Below, one piece after another: positions 54,681-64,000 of a stretch of 64,000 nt of DNA (positions are counted from its first letter, which is position 1; each line of letters opens with the position of its first letter). Under the pieces are notes generated by a model. It saw nothing but the letters and a program-made list of their open reading frames with translations, was not told the origin of the DNA and did no database searches. The DNA is taken from positions 153,026,845 to 153,090,844 of the forward strand of contig JALGPY010000002.1 of assembly GCA_023055425.1 (NCBI GenBank), read 5' to 3'. The position numbers and the translations under genes were made by a program. This DNA comes from Linanthus parryae (lineage: Eukaryota > Streptophyta > Magnoliopsida > Ericales > Polemoniaceae).

Positions 54681-55290
54681 AGAAACATTTCCCCAAGCTC
54701 TATCAAGTCTCTCAAAGGTGGGATGGGAAATCCATCTATTTTTAGTCCATGTAAACCAAGGCCCAACATTTTAATTTCCACCAATTTCCAAACATGAACA
54801 TGATCAAGAAGGGTACTGGCTCCCCTTAGGGAGGAAGGGCCAAGACCAGACTTGTCATGAGGAAAAATGATTTGATTAAAATCACCTAAGAGAACAATGG
54901 GTTCATTTTTGGGCAAGACAACCTCAAACCTATTCCAAGCCTCTTCTCTAGAATCAAAATAAGGAGAATCATAGACTAAACCTAGAAACCAGACACACTT
55001 TCTAAAATCAAGAATTTCAAGTAGAATCATAGTTTTAGACGAGTAAAAGATAGAACAGTAAAAAACTAAAGGATTCCAGGTACACCAGAGACCACCCCTG
55101 GTAGCATCTGAATCAACCCCAAACGGAGAAGAAAAACTTAGTTTTCTAAATTTTTTATTTATCCAAGAAATTGCTTTTTAGTTTCAGAAAAGAAAATTAG
55201 AGAGGGCTTATGATTTTTGGCCAGGGAAAAAACTTCATGGACTGCAGAGTCCTGACCAAGACATCTGCAGTTCCATCCCAAAATATTCAT
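54681..55290 (-). pseudogene. LINE ORF2 start: endonuclease domain
   Basis: The minus-strand ATG at 55290 opens MNILGWNCRCLGQ, the standard beginning of plant L1 endonucleases. It continues ALAKNHKP-like and LIFFSETK-like blocks, with stops between about 55150 and 55040. The open part at 55030-54680 carries GLVYDSPYFDSREEAWNRF and PIVLLGDFNQI, the GDFN metal-binding motif of exonuclease-endonuclease-phosphatase folds. The domain ends abruptly at the LTR junction. Confidence 0.78.
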
Positions 55291-55449
55291 GGTAACTTGG
55301 ATGGCTATTTTGGGACAACCATCCTGAACCTCATCGAATTTTTAGAGAACTTAGTAGGAGCAGGTAATGAGAGAAGTTCAAAATCATCTGTACTTTGCCG
55401 ATTTTTGAATTAAAATTTCAGAAATAAATGAGAGAATGGATTGAAAGTG

Positions 55450-56565
55450 AAAAATGATGATATACCTTTCTGCATGGCCATGTTTATCTTTGTCCTTGGT
55501 TTCTTATCCTTAGCTTTACCGTCCGGAGGTACCATCTAAGAGGTTCCTGCATCTCTCTTTTTTGGGGGCTTACGCATGCTTGCATCTCGTTCATTCTTCA
55601 AAGTGGTTTTCTTATTTTTCTTCATACTGACCCCTCCTCCTCCTTTCTTAACCTTGATACCTACCTTGTCCTTGGATCTTGGCTTCCTAGAAACCATGTC
55701 TTTAGATCCCAAAATTAGTCTGTCGATTTCTTGCAGATATTGTTTTCACTGATCCACATCCACATCTGCTTAACTGAAGGTGAAAATTCAGGAGCTTTCA
55801 TTACATACCTTGAGTGCCTAAGCATCTTATATGTAGTGGGAAGAGTAAGCATGGTGGGAGGTGTAATTATGCACGAAATATGAGATGACAGAGAGGTGAA
55901 AAGTGATAAAGAGGATGACAAAACATTATCGGAGACCACCTCTTTGCCTTTTGTAGTGACAATTTGTGGAAGATGGATCATCTCTTGTGGAAGTGAATCG
56001 ATAAAAGGCAAAGTATCGGTTCCAACGGACGGTTGGGAAAACACACCCCTTGAATGCATCTGACTTGTGAGTGGAACGGTAGGAATTGGAACCGTTTCTT
56101 GGGAAGGACCTACATTAAATTGATTCAAATGATGATAAAGGGGGGGGGGGGAGTAACATCAACATTCAATTGTTCCGGCCATTGAAAGGGTGGTTGAGTG
56201 TTGATTGAAGTGCATGCATGAGGTTTAGAAGATGCATCTATAAAGGTTTGACTCGATGGAGATTCAAGGTTTTGATTTTGGTTGCAGTGGTGAGATTGAG
56301 AGCATGGAGTGAAAAAGGGCTCTTCTGGAGATGAGAAGAGACTGTCTAAAGTCTTCCAGTTTTTTGAAATCTCATGTTGTAAAATTGCAGGATAAAGGGA
56401 TTTAGGGCCAACAAACTTGGCTATCAGAGTGTCTTTCATTAGCTCCCTGGAAGCAAAAGCTTTGACATGATCAAGAGCAATGATCGACCCCCTTTCATCT
56501 AGACTCTCCTCCATGGAGTCATTGGAGGAAGAGCTGAGGAAATCAGCTCGAGAAGGATTAGACAT
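55450..56565 (-). pseudogene. LINE ORF1, frameshifted in a G/C run
   Basis: Likely start ATG 56565 (MSNPSRADFLSSSSND). A block DTLIAKFVGPKSLYPAILQ resembles the nucleic-acid-binding domain of plant LINE ORF1. A run of about 12 G (56140-56151, C on the coding strand) shifts the frame; the following frame (56128-55715) continues the protein with a Ser/Pro-rich part. A Lys/Arg-rich end (55690-55450) contains KPRSKDKV and KKNKKTTLKNERD. No zinc knuckle was seen. A stop interrupts near 55540. Confidence 0.6.
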
Positions 56566-56750
56566 GCAGAGCAAAACAAAACCAAAACCAAGAACAGTGA
56601 AACAGACAAAAGAGGAGATGAAGCGAGAGTAAACTGCATACCTAAATAGATGAAATGTAACCTGCAATACAGAAGGTGATTAGCCAACGGAGATATTGCA
56701 AGATCATGCAAGAATGAAAAAATTAAACAAACACAGTAAACAAGTCCACG

Positions 56751-56917
56751 CAAATCATTAGGTCTAATGAGAGGGTTGAGTGAAAGAAGCTGAGAGATAA
56801 GTGTTAGACTTGATTAATAGTGGTTTAAGAAGGGTTGATGAGCTCAAGGAGCAGTGGTTGCTCAATGGGAGAGTAGAGGAGGCTCTAGAGAGAGATCACT
56901 TTTTTTAGAGGAGGCTC

Positions 56918-56951
<34 letters not shown>

Positions 56952-57000
56952 AGAGGAGGCTCTAGAGAGAGAGAGAGCAGGTGTTCTGGTTCTTGGAATG
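56751..57000 (+). repeat. GA-rich leader repeat next to the LINE
   Basis: The unit GAGGAGGCTCTAGAGAGAG occurs three times (about 56876, 56908, 56953), with an (AG)n run of about 16 units at 56918-56950. It lies upstream of LINE ORF1 and may belong to its leader. Confidence 0.65.
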
Positions 57001-58361
57001 GACAAAATTTTCTTATAAGTAACTTATAACTTATAAGTTAATTTTAGATTATAAATTGAAGTCAACTTATAATTTATATTTATTAGATGATGTTTCGGGC
57101 TTAAGAGGTCATACTGTAAAAATGAGTTCTAAGAAAAGTTAGAGGTTGTGCGTTTCTTTAGAACACTATTTTCATTTAAATGACCATACAACTCTAGTAT
57201 GTATGTATATATATAGTTACTAAACAATAAAAACAATAAAACTCAGCTACAAAAGATAAAAGCAACATAACTTTCTCCTAAAAGATATACAACAAAACTG
57301 ACGCATAATTTATTTTACAATTGCACAAACTCATTTTTACTATATACATACAACTTCCCGTCGTCTTTGATGCATATATTTTATATAACTATAAAATTAT
57401 AAACTCTTATAATTTAATACTCAATATTAAATTTTTAAATTCACTCCAAACTCAGTAATATCTGATTTTCTCAAATCATCAATGTGTAAGCAGATTTTTA
57501 TCTGAGTTGACTGTATATGCATACTTCTAATTCTAAATAAAATTATCATATATTAGGATGCTAACTTTCCTCTATGTCAATAGTGGAAGAAATTCATTGA
57601 TATGCCGTATTGGCGTGGTGAAGTTAAATAATATAAGGGACCCAAATAATAATAATAAAATTAAGTACAAAGAACGATATTGACCACATATTTTGTGACA
57701 CGATTTTATGTGGGGGATGCTCAAATTGATCGTAAATTTTAAGAAGATAATAATAAGAATAATTATTAGTCCTTCTAAGTCTCTAACAATGTATTATCAC
57801 ATCCTTATATTTCTTATTGCGCACTTTGCACTAAGAAGAAAAAGAAATATTAGATTTCTTCATAACGTAGCGAGATAATAAAAGAGAACAAAAGTTCGTC
57901 ACACAAAATAATAACAATAACTTAATACAACAAATTTAAAGACAATGTTATTTGCTCTCGACAACCAAATTCATTTTCATATGAAATGAGATTTTTTAGT
58001 ATTTCATTAGAGTACTAAAAATTTAAAGATCCGTAAATATTTTAGTGATAGGTTAGAGTTCTCTGCTCTCAATTAAAGTGGACCATTTATGCAAACTTTC
58101 AGTGAAATCTACTAACTTTTTAATTGATTTACACAAATTCATTAGTGTAGGGCACTAAGTGCTGTTTTATTATAGTGCCTAAATCTATTTACTAAAAAAA
58201 TGTTAAAGGGAAATACAAAATTTCAAAATAAACATATGATATTACATATATTTCTGCAAAATTTTGGATCACTTAATAATGGAACACAAAACATCTTTGT
58301 GACTATAAGACTAAAAACTAAACCACCTTTAATCTCATAATACTACAAGACTTTTAAATTG

Positions 58362-58397
<36 letters not shown>

Positions 58398-58766
58398 CTT
58401 ACAAAATATTCTGGAATATGTAATCACTGTTTTCTTTTTGCGTACATGTTTATTGCATTATACTTGCTACAAAGCTAAGGAGATTAACAACTTTTTTCGT
58501 TTATGCTCTATTCAAATATCATATTTGAGAACCGTTACATGTGGTCCTCGTTCGAACTCAGTAGACGACAAATATGCGAATATAAAAAAATTTATAATTT
58601 ATTTTAAATTTCTTTTTTCATCAGAATTAAATAAATACGAACATACTATTGATACCTCCTTTGGTTTATAGTGTTCACACGTTCCAGTTAACTGGAACTA
58701 TGTTGTGAATGTATCCATCTATCTATTCCGCCAACACTCGCGCACACGAGTCACTCAAAATAAAAA
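57001..58766. other. AT-rich intergenic sequence
   Basis: About 1.77 kb with no supported gene or element. A (TA)n microsatellite of about 15 units lies at 58364-58394. The small ORF at 58438-58671 has no recognisable content. Confidence 0.6.
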
Positions 58767-60073
58767 TAAAAATAAGGGTAAAAGACAAAAAGCACCATCA
58801 ATTTATGGGAAAAATACCATTTACCCCCTGATTTATGGTGAAAATACCATTTGCACCTTCTGTTACATTCCGTTAGTTGAGGGGTGCAAATTGACTTTTT
58901 GTGACCAGTTTACCCTTATAAATTGTGGACAAATAACACCCTTCTTTTTATTTATTATTGCATTCATCATGTTCTTGATGTTCTTGGTGTTCTTGACCAA
59001 CACTTCCACCAACAACAACAACAACTACTTTGGATGAAATCAGGTTTTCAAGCATCAGGATCATCACATTAATTAGGAAAAAACCGTTTTTTTGTGCTAA
59101 TTCATTGAAAAATATCTACTTCATAACTGAAATTAACATCCCATTTCATCAACTTTTCTCATAGGACCACCTCCACTACCACCAAATCCCCACCACAATC
59201 ACCACAAAATCCAAAGAAGGGAAAGAGGTATCTCCAATACCACACCACAACCTCCAGTAAACACCACCACCACCACAAAAACCCAAAAAATCAAACAAAA
59301 GAAAACAAAAACCCAGCAACTGAATCAACATGAACCCCAAATTATAAATCCATGTATTGTTTCAAACCAAGAAGACAACACCAATCCCCAAATCTATGGC
59401 TTCTGCTGCTACTCCAGGATTTGGTCGCCGAACAGAGGGGAGGCAGAGAACAACGACTGGGTTTGGCGTCGGGTCAGAAACCTGGTCGGAACTGGGTTTC
59501 TTCGGGGAACCAGTTACAAGCAAGATTCGAGCTTTATTGGCGACATTAGAGTTGATCTCGGGTTCGATGAGGTCATCAGGGTCATTGTCGGACCGGATCT
59601 CGGCGAGGATCTGGTTGGTTTCCTCGTCACCGGCGCCGCCCTCAAGCGCCACGACGACGGCGTAGTTCGTTCCGTCGTTCGTTCGAACGGAAGCCATCTC
59701 ACCACCGCCGTTCGTTCGGATGGACGCCGCCTAACCACCGCCGTCCTCGACTTGGGACCGTGAGTGAGAGAGAGAGAGAGGGAGAGAGATATGTGGTGGT
59801 GTTGTTATTGAAGATAAGGTTATACAAAATGAGAGAGAGGGGGGAAAGAGATAAGGTTGGGTTTAGAAATGAGGAGGAGAAGGAAGGAAAGGCCATTAAT
59901 AGTGGGGTAATTTCTCATTTTCAAGGATATTTCTGTCTTTTCACCACTCCGTTAGCCTCCGTTAGTCTCCATCCACTGACAGGGGTGCAAATGGTATGTT
60001 CATCATAAATCAGGGGGAAAATGGTATTTTCCCCATAATGAAGGGTGGTTTTTGTCTTTTACCCTAAAAATAA
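58767..60073 (+). mobile_element. Mutator-like element (Pack-MULE candidate), 9-bp duplication
   Basis: The element is 58776-60064 (1289 bp). Ends: GGGTAAAAGACAAAAA.CACC and its inverse; similarity between the inverted ends extends inward for about 130 bases (CCCCCTGATTTATG, ATACCATTTGCACC, TCCGTTAG). It is flanked by the perfect 9-bp repeat TAAAAATAA (58767-58775 and 60065-60073), the Mutator hallmark. There is no transposase. The centre (59400-59780) is much richer in GC than the flanks and encodes an ORF on the minus strand, as expected for captured host sequence. Confidence 0.85.
59362..59697 (-). CDS. ORF inside the Mutator-like element, unknown
   Basis: 111 codons, ATG at 59697, TAA at 59362. 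It begins MASVRTNDGTNYAVVVALEG and contains an acidic stretch (DNDPDDLIEPEIN). Upstream on the same strand is a leader with CT repeats (59765-59785), typical of plant 5' UTRs, and a repeated CGTTCGAACGAACG. GC content is far above the flanks. I do not recognise the protein; it may be a captured gene fragment or a chance ORF. Confidence 0.4.
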   Translation of the reverse strand: MASVRTNDGTNYAVVVALEGGAGDEETNQILAEIRSDNDPDDLIEPEINSNVANKARILLVTGSPKKPSSDQVSDPTPNPVVVLCLPSVRRPNPGVAAEAIDLGIGVVFLV

Positions 60074-60338
60074 TAGATTAAAAAAGAAAAAGAGTACTTA
60101 TCAGTTATCACCTGCTGAAAGAGCACTGTTTCAGTAGACCCTCTCAGCATCAGTGGAGCGATATGCTTAGCGTCGTTTCAACGCCAAGAAAGGATAATAT
60201 ACTTTTATTACTAAAATAAGCACTCATATCAACGGCCTAGATCAAATCTAAAATCATTTTCCGATTAAAAAAAATAGCCTAACACAGCAACACTTTCCAC
60301 GATTCTTTTATTGATAGTAATTGATAGACACACATCTC
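60074..60338 (+). promoter_or_regulatory. eIF5A upstream region
   Basis: 265 bases between the Mutator-like element and the TATA box. No clear element beyond general A/T richness. The transposon end lies only about 390 bases from the eIF5A start codon. Confidence 0.4.
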
Positions 60339-60344
60339 TATAAA
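60339..60344 (+). promoter_or_regulatory. TATA box of eIF5A
   Basis: TATAAA, 114 bases before the ATG. The leader that follows is CT-rich (about 60418-60437), usual for highly expressed plant translation genes. Confidence 0.7.
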
Positions 60345-60452
60345 GTTATATTTTTTGCTCTCTAGTCTCCAAACCCTTCACGCTGTCTCCGGCTCACTCT
60401 CCCTCCGTTCCTCACCTCTCTCTCTCTCTCTCTCCCTCTCTCCGGCGAAACC

Positions 60453-63400
60453 ATGTCCGACGAGGAGCACCACTTCGAGTCCAAGGCCGACGCCGGTGCA
60501 TCCAAGACCTTCCCGCAGCAGGCTGGTACCATTCGCAAGAATGGTTACATAGTCATCAAAAACAGGGCTTGCAAGGTCCGTCTCCGTCTCCTTCTCTCTC
60601 TCTTATTCGTTCAATCTGTTCAATCGAGACGTCTCTGAGCATCTGGATTGTGTGATTTCGTTGTTTGCTTTGTGTCTTCTGTCAGATCTGACGGATTCTG
60701 TGTGCTTTGACCTCCTTGCTTTGTTCAATCTCTGGTTTGGTCCTGCTTAGCTATATGAAATGGTGTATCAATCGTATGTTTTAATCAGTGGCGAACTTTA
60801 GATATGTTCGTCGTTCGAGTTTGTTCTTCTGTGTGCATGTTGTGTGGATCCATTATCTGCTTTGATAGCTATATATTATGCTATTTTCCATCTGATTTAG
60901 GTATTTCTAAGCAGTTTTGATTTGTTTATGATTTGGTATATGCTTTACATCTTATTTTAGCAAACTGAGAAGTCCTTTGATCCTAATAGCTCAGCTTCAC
61001 TGTGCTATCAGTCAAACAACTCATTGTTTTTAATGCCTTTGAATACTATCTGATTCTCGTGTTTTTCAAATTGCTGCGATTGTGAACATATGCTCATTAA
61101 AGTTTTCAGTTAGCTAACTTTTATTCTCTATATTTTCATCTAATTTAGGTATTTGTTTGGTGTTTTGAGTCTGAAGATGATTTGTTCTTAATAGGCCAAC
61201 TTCACTATTCTATCTGTGATGAATAATTCACTATAATGCCTTGGGTCCTTCTCCAATACTTGTATAGGCGAAATTGTTGCAGTTGTTCAGTTGGCTAAAC
61301 AACATGCTCTATCTTCCATCTTCTTTAGGTATTGCTAGGCAGTTTGATTTGAGGATTGTGTATGATTATGATTTGGCATACATTTTCACATTAAAAAAAA
61401 TGAGAAGTTTATTTGTTCCTTATAGCTCAACTTCACCCATACAAGCAAGTTTTTCAGTTAGCTTACTGTTTTTTTTTCTATCATTTCATCTGCTTTAGGT
61501 ATTTGTTTGGTGTTTGAGTCTGAAGATTGTGTAATAATATGGTTGGTATACACTTACAGTGTTTTTGCGAAATCCGAAGCACTTTTTGCTCTTAATAGCT
61601 CAACTTCACTGCGCTATCAGTCATGAATAACTCACCGTAATGCTTTGGGTTTCTATCTGATACTCCTGTAGGTGGAATTGCTGCAATTGTTCAGTTAGCT
61701 AGATACTATGCTCTATCTTACATCTGATTTTTACGCCCCGTCCCTTTGGTGGATCGGGAGTAGGTAGTGTTTGCTATTTTAAATACGAGGATTGTGAATT
61801 ATTATGGTTTGGCATATCGTACTTGACATGTTTTTTCATAAACAGTACCTGGTTGTTCTTAAAAGCTCAATTTCACTTTGCTTCCAGTCATGTATAGCTA
61901 GCTCCTTATTGTTTGAAATGCCTTTGATTACTATCTGACGCTCATTGGTAGATTTGCCCGCTATTCTGCACCATATATGGGTTCCCATTACTGTAATATA
62001 TGGTTGCCCTTACATGATTTATGTACTGCTCTTGCAGGTTGTGGAGGTCTCAACTTCCAAAACTGGCAAGCACGGACACGCTAAATGTCACTTTGTTGCG
62101 ATTGACATCTTCAATGGAAAGAAGCTCGAGGATATTGTTCCCTCCTCCCACAATTGTGATGTATGTGCTCCTCACTGGATCCGCTTTTCTATTTAAGTGT
62201 TTTTACTCCCTATAGTAACTTCACAAGTGGGACTTTATCGTGACACATGTTATGTTGCAGGTTCCTCATGTCAACCGTACTGACTACCAGCTGATTGATA
62301 TTTCTGAGGATGGATTTGTATGTATTCAGCTCTCTTATGTTTGTTTATTTGTTGGTTTTCGTGACGACTCAGTTCTTACATTCTTGTAAATTTTCATAGG
62401 TGAGTCTGCTGACTGATAATGGCAGCACCAAGGATGACCTTAAGCTTCCAACTGATGAGGCTCTGCTCACCCAGGTATGGCATTGTCTTTTAGTGCGAAT
62501 CAAACTCTTGCTATGGTATGGAAATTATTGTGACACTAGAGGACAACCCGTGCCCTCGTGGCACGGCCAAACTAATATCAAAGATATTCAGAAGAAAAAT
62601 TGCAACAGTTTTCTTATTCTTAGTGTTTTTTTAGAGTTATAAAATTTGAATTAGAATATATTATAATCATTTTTTCTCCATATTTGTGGGATCAAATAAC
62701 TATCAAAGCTCTCGCCTCTATCAACTAAGTGGTTCAAACAAAAAATAAGGATATGAAAACATTTTTGTTTTTAGAGCTATTAAGAAACGTTTGCTCGACC
62801 TCAGAGTACAACAAAACTAACACCAAAGAAAGTTTGTTATTTTTAGGAGTTTTTATTGTGATATCATTTGTCTTAGTAATATTCTATTTTTATAACAACA
62901 TTGCTACTATTAGAAAGTGGCTAATTAGTAGTGATTTAAGTAAGACAATGGTGGCGTCATGCCTAATTCTAACACTTTTGTGGGAGTTTTAAATTCGTGG
63001 TAACTTTAGTTTTTATAAAAAAATTGTGCAAACTCTCAAAATTGGTGGTTTCATTTACTTCCAACACTTTTTTCCACCTCAAACACCTTTTGTGGTCCCA
63101 ATATTCCATTTGTGGTATTATAAAATTTCCCCACTTACTTTTTCAATAAAACATTTCCTTTAGACGATGCGATTCAAGGGTTGACATCAAAATGATCCAA
63201 TGGACTAAAAGTCATTTATAGTATTTTATAGTCAACAGATTACTCTCTTATTATATAGATTCAATGTTCTCTTTGTTATGCTACATATATAGGGTGGGAT
63301 TGTTGTTTCTTTATTTGGAAGCACATCTGTGTATGGAACTGTGCTCTTCCATGTAGGAATGGTTATACAAACAATTTAGGACAAGAATAATTTTCGACGT

Positions 63401-64000
63401 TATTGCTGCATTTCTAGGAACTGATCTGTAGTAACCCATCACGTAATTTCGTATACTTGTATATACACCCACATAGGGATTGCATTTCTTGTCCCTACCT
63501 GAGTATTTCTGACTAGGTCTGATGTGGGTGTCAAGCAAATGTTTTTGCCATGGTTCTGGGAGTGGGAATACCTTTGGGACCAGGATTACGATTGTTCTAG
63601 TATTATGGCTGCTGTTATGGCTCTAGGATATGTATTTTGCCATTTTCTTCCAGTTCCAGTAGATCTATCTTATCAATCAGATAAGGCCGTATTGGTTAGA
63701 GCTGAGGGCTTCAATTGGAATCTTTTAACTGTCTTCATTGTTTTTCTAACATGTGTACCGAAAATCTTTCCAACATCATCTCAATTCATATTTTGTGCCT
63801 TTTCTGTGTTAGTGTCCGTTATGGTCGTCATAGGAACTGCTTTGGTTCTGATATTATCTGATTAGTTCACAGTTTATTGAGGGATTGCTAATAATGTTTT
63901 TTTATATTCTGCAGATAAAGGATGGATTTGCTGAGGGAAAGGACCTTGTGGTGTCTGTGATGTCTGCCATGGGAGAGGAGCAGATCAATGCCCTCAAGGA
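60453..64000 (+). CDS. eIF5A: Eukaryotic translation initiation factor 5A, five exons, 3' end outside window
   Basis: Hypusine-containing factor that helps ribosomes through poorly reacting peptide bonds; cytosolic. Exons: 60453-60575, 62038-62160, 62261-62317, 62400-62474, 63915-64000 and on. All introns are phase 0 with GT..AG. The protein starts [20 protein letters not shown]; 154 codons are in the window and about five (ending GPK in relatives) are missing, so the full length would be near 159, as in other plants. The hypusine loop [12 protein letters not shown] is encoded at the start of exon 2; the modified residue is Lys52 counting Met. The C-terminal OB-fold domain runs from exon 2 to exon 5. 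Every residue looks normal for the family. Introns 1 (1462 bp) and 4 (1440 bp) are long; intron 4 carries a Helitron. Confidence 0.97.
60890..61990 (+). repeat. Imperfect tandem repeats filling eIF5A intron 1
   Basis: Four to five diverged copies of a 170-270-bp unit. Shared blocks: TTTAGGTATTT (about 60897, 61145, 61326, 61494; GTAGGTAGTG at about 61759), GATTATGATTTGG(C/T)AT, TTAATAGCTCA(A/G)CTTCACT, CTATCAGTCA, and CTATCTGATACTC. The copies are too diverged for exact boundaries by eye. Confidence 0.65.
62536..63259 (-). mobile_element. Non-autonomous Helitron in eIF5A intron 4
   Basis: 724 bp, minus strand. 5' end TCTATATAATAAGAGAG preceded by A (plus position 63260). 3' end: hairpin CCGTGCC-ACGAG-GGCACGG (plus 62548-62566), eight bases, then CTAG (62536-62539) followed by T. 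This is the complete Helitron signature: TC start, GC hairpin, CTRR end, insertion between A and T, no duplication. No Rep/helicase coding. It does not disturb the splice sites at 62475 and 63914. Confidence 0.78.

Larger units (their letters stand above)
54681..56750 (-). mobile_element. L1-type LINE, 5' half only
   Basis: Read on the minus strand: leader, ORF1, and the endonuclease start of ORF2, cut at 54681 by the Sirevirus-type LTR. The RT part is absent. LINE copies usually lose their 5' end during insertion; here the 5' half is kept and the 3' half lost, so a later deletion or rearrangement is likely. Confidence 0.75.

Noticed and set aside
63524..63865. 113-codon ORF with hydrophobic segments in eIF5A intron 4
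   Set aside because: Lies inside an intron of a well-defined gene, with no recognised family, no leader or promoter signal. Likely chance in T-rich sequence.
1..64000. tRNA, rRNA or microRNA genes
   Set aside because: No cloverleaf with A and B boxes, no ribosomal sequence and no convincing miRNA hairpin seen by eye. The primer binding sites are complementary fragments only.

Overview
The window comes from the nuclear genome of a flowering plant, most likely a eudicot. It has stacked LTR retrotransposons of plant-only lineages, hAT, Mutator and Helitron type DNA transposons, short introns with ordinary GT/AG borders, and a plant-type eIF5A gene at the right end. I cannot name the species.

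Positions 1-47400 form one four-level nest. (1) The outermost element is an old, broken Ty1/copia element of the Sirevirus type. The window opens inside its primer binding site, so its 5' LTR lies outside; its 3' LTR is at 46210-47400. (2) A Ty3/gypsy chromovirus (Del/Tekay-like, chromodomain present) sits in the env-like region of the Sirevirus at 5042-44580, target duplication TCTTA. (3) A Tat-lineage gypsy element lies in the chromovirus 3' LTR at 16134-44191 on the minus strand, duplication ATAAC. (4) An Athila-type gypsy element lies inside the Tat antisense gene at 19240-32394, duplication AGTGC. A 567-bp hAT-type MITE (4257-4823) is a separate hit in the Sirevirus env-like region. LTR divergence judged by eye fits this order: roughly 1% for Athila and Tat, more for the chromovirus.

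The inner Athila keeps an uninterrupted 1802-codon gag-pol with all catalytic residues visible. The others are damaged: the chromovirus has stops and a lost reverse transcriptase aspartate, the Tat element has a stop, two frameshifts and a lost integrase aspartate, and the Sirevirus has lost its integrase. Three less ordinary features are carried by these elements: a chromovirus ORF upstream of gag with three tandem SUMO-interaction-like motifs, a spliced antisense gene in the Tat element, and about 42 copies of a short dyad arranged in doublets in the Athila.

Positions 47401-58775 are AT-rich and gene-poor. They hold a decaying tandem cluster of defensin-like small cysteine-rich peptide genes (one intact two-exon copy at 51786-52652 minus, and two pseudogene copies), a truncated second Sirevirus-type LTR, and a LINE that kept its 5' half. 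A 1289-bp Mutator-like element with a GC-rich ORF follows at 58776-60064.

The one conventional cellular gene is eIF5A, plus strand, starting at 60453 and running off the right edge about five codons before its expected stop. Its first intron is built of imperfect repeats and its fourth intron carries a small non-autonomous Helitron.
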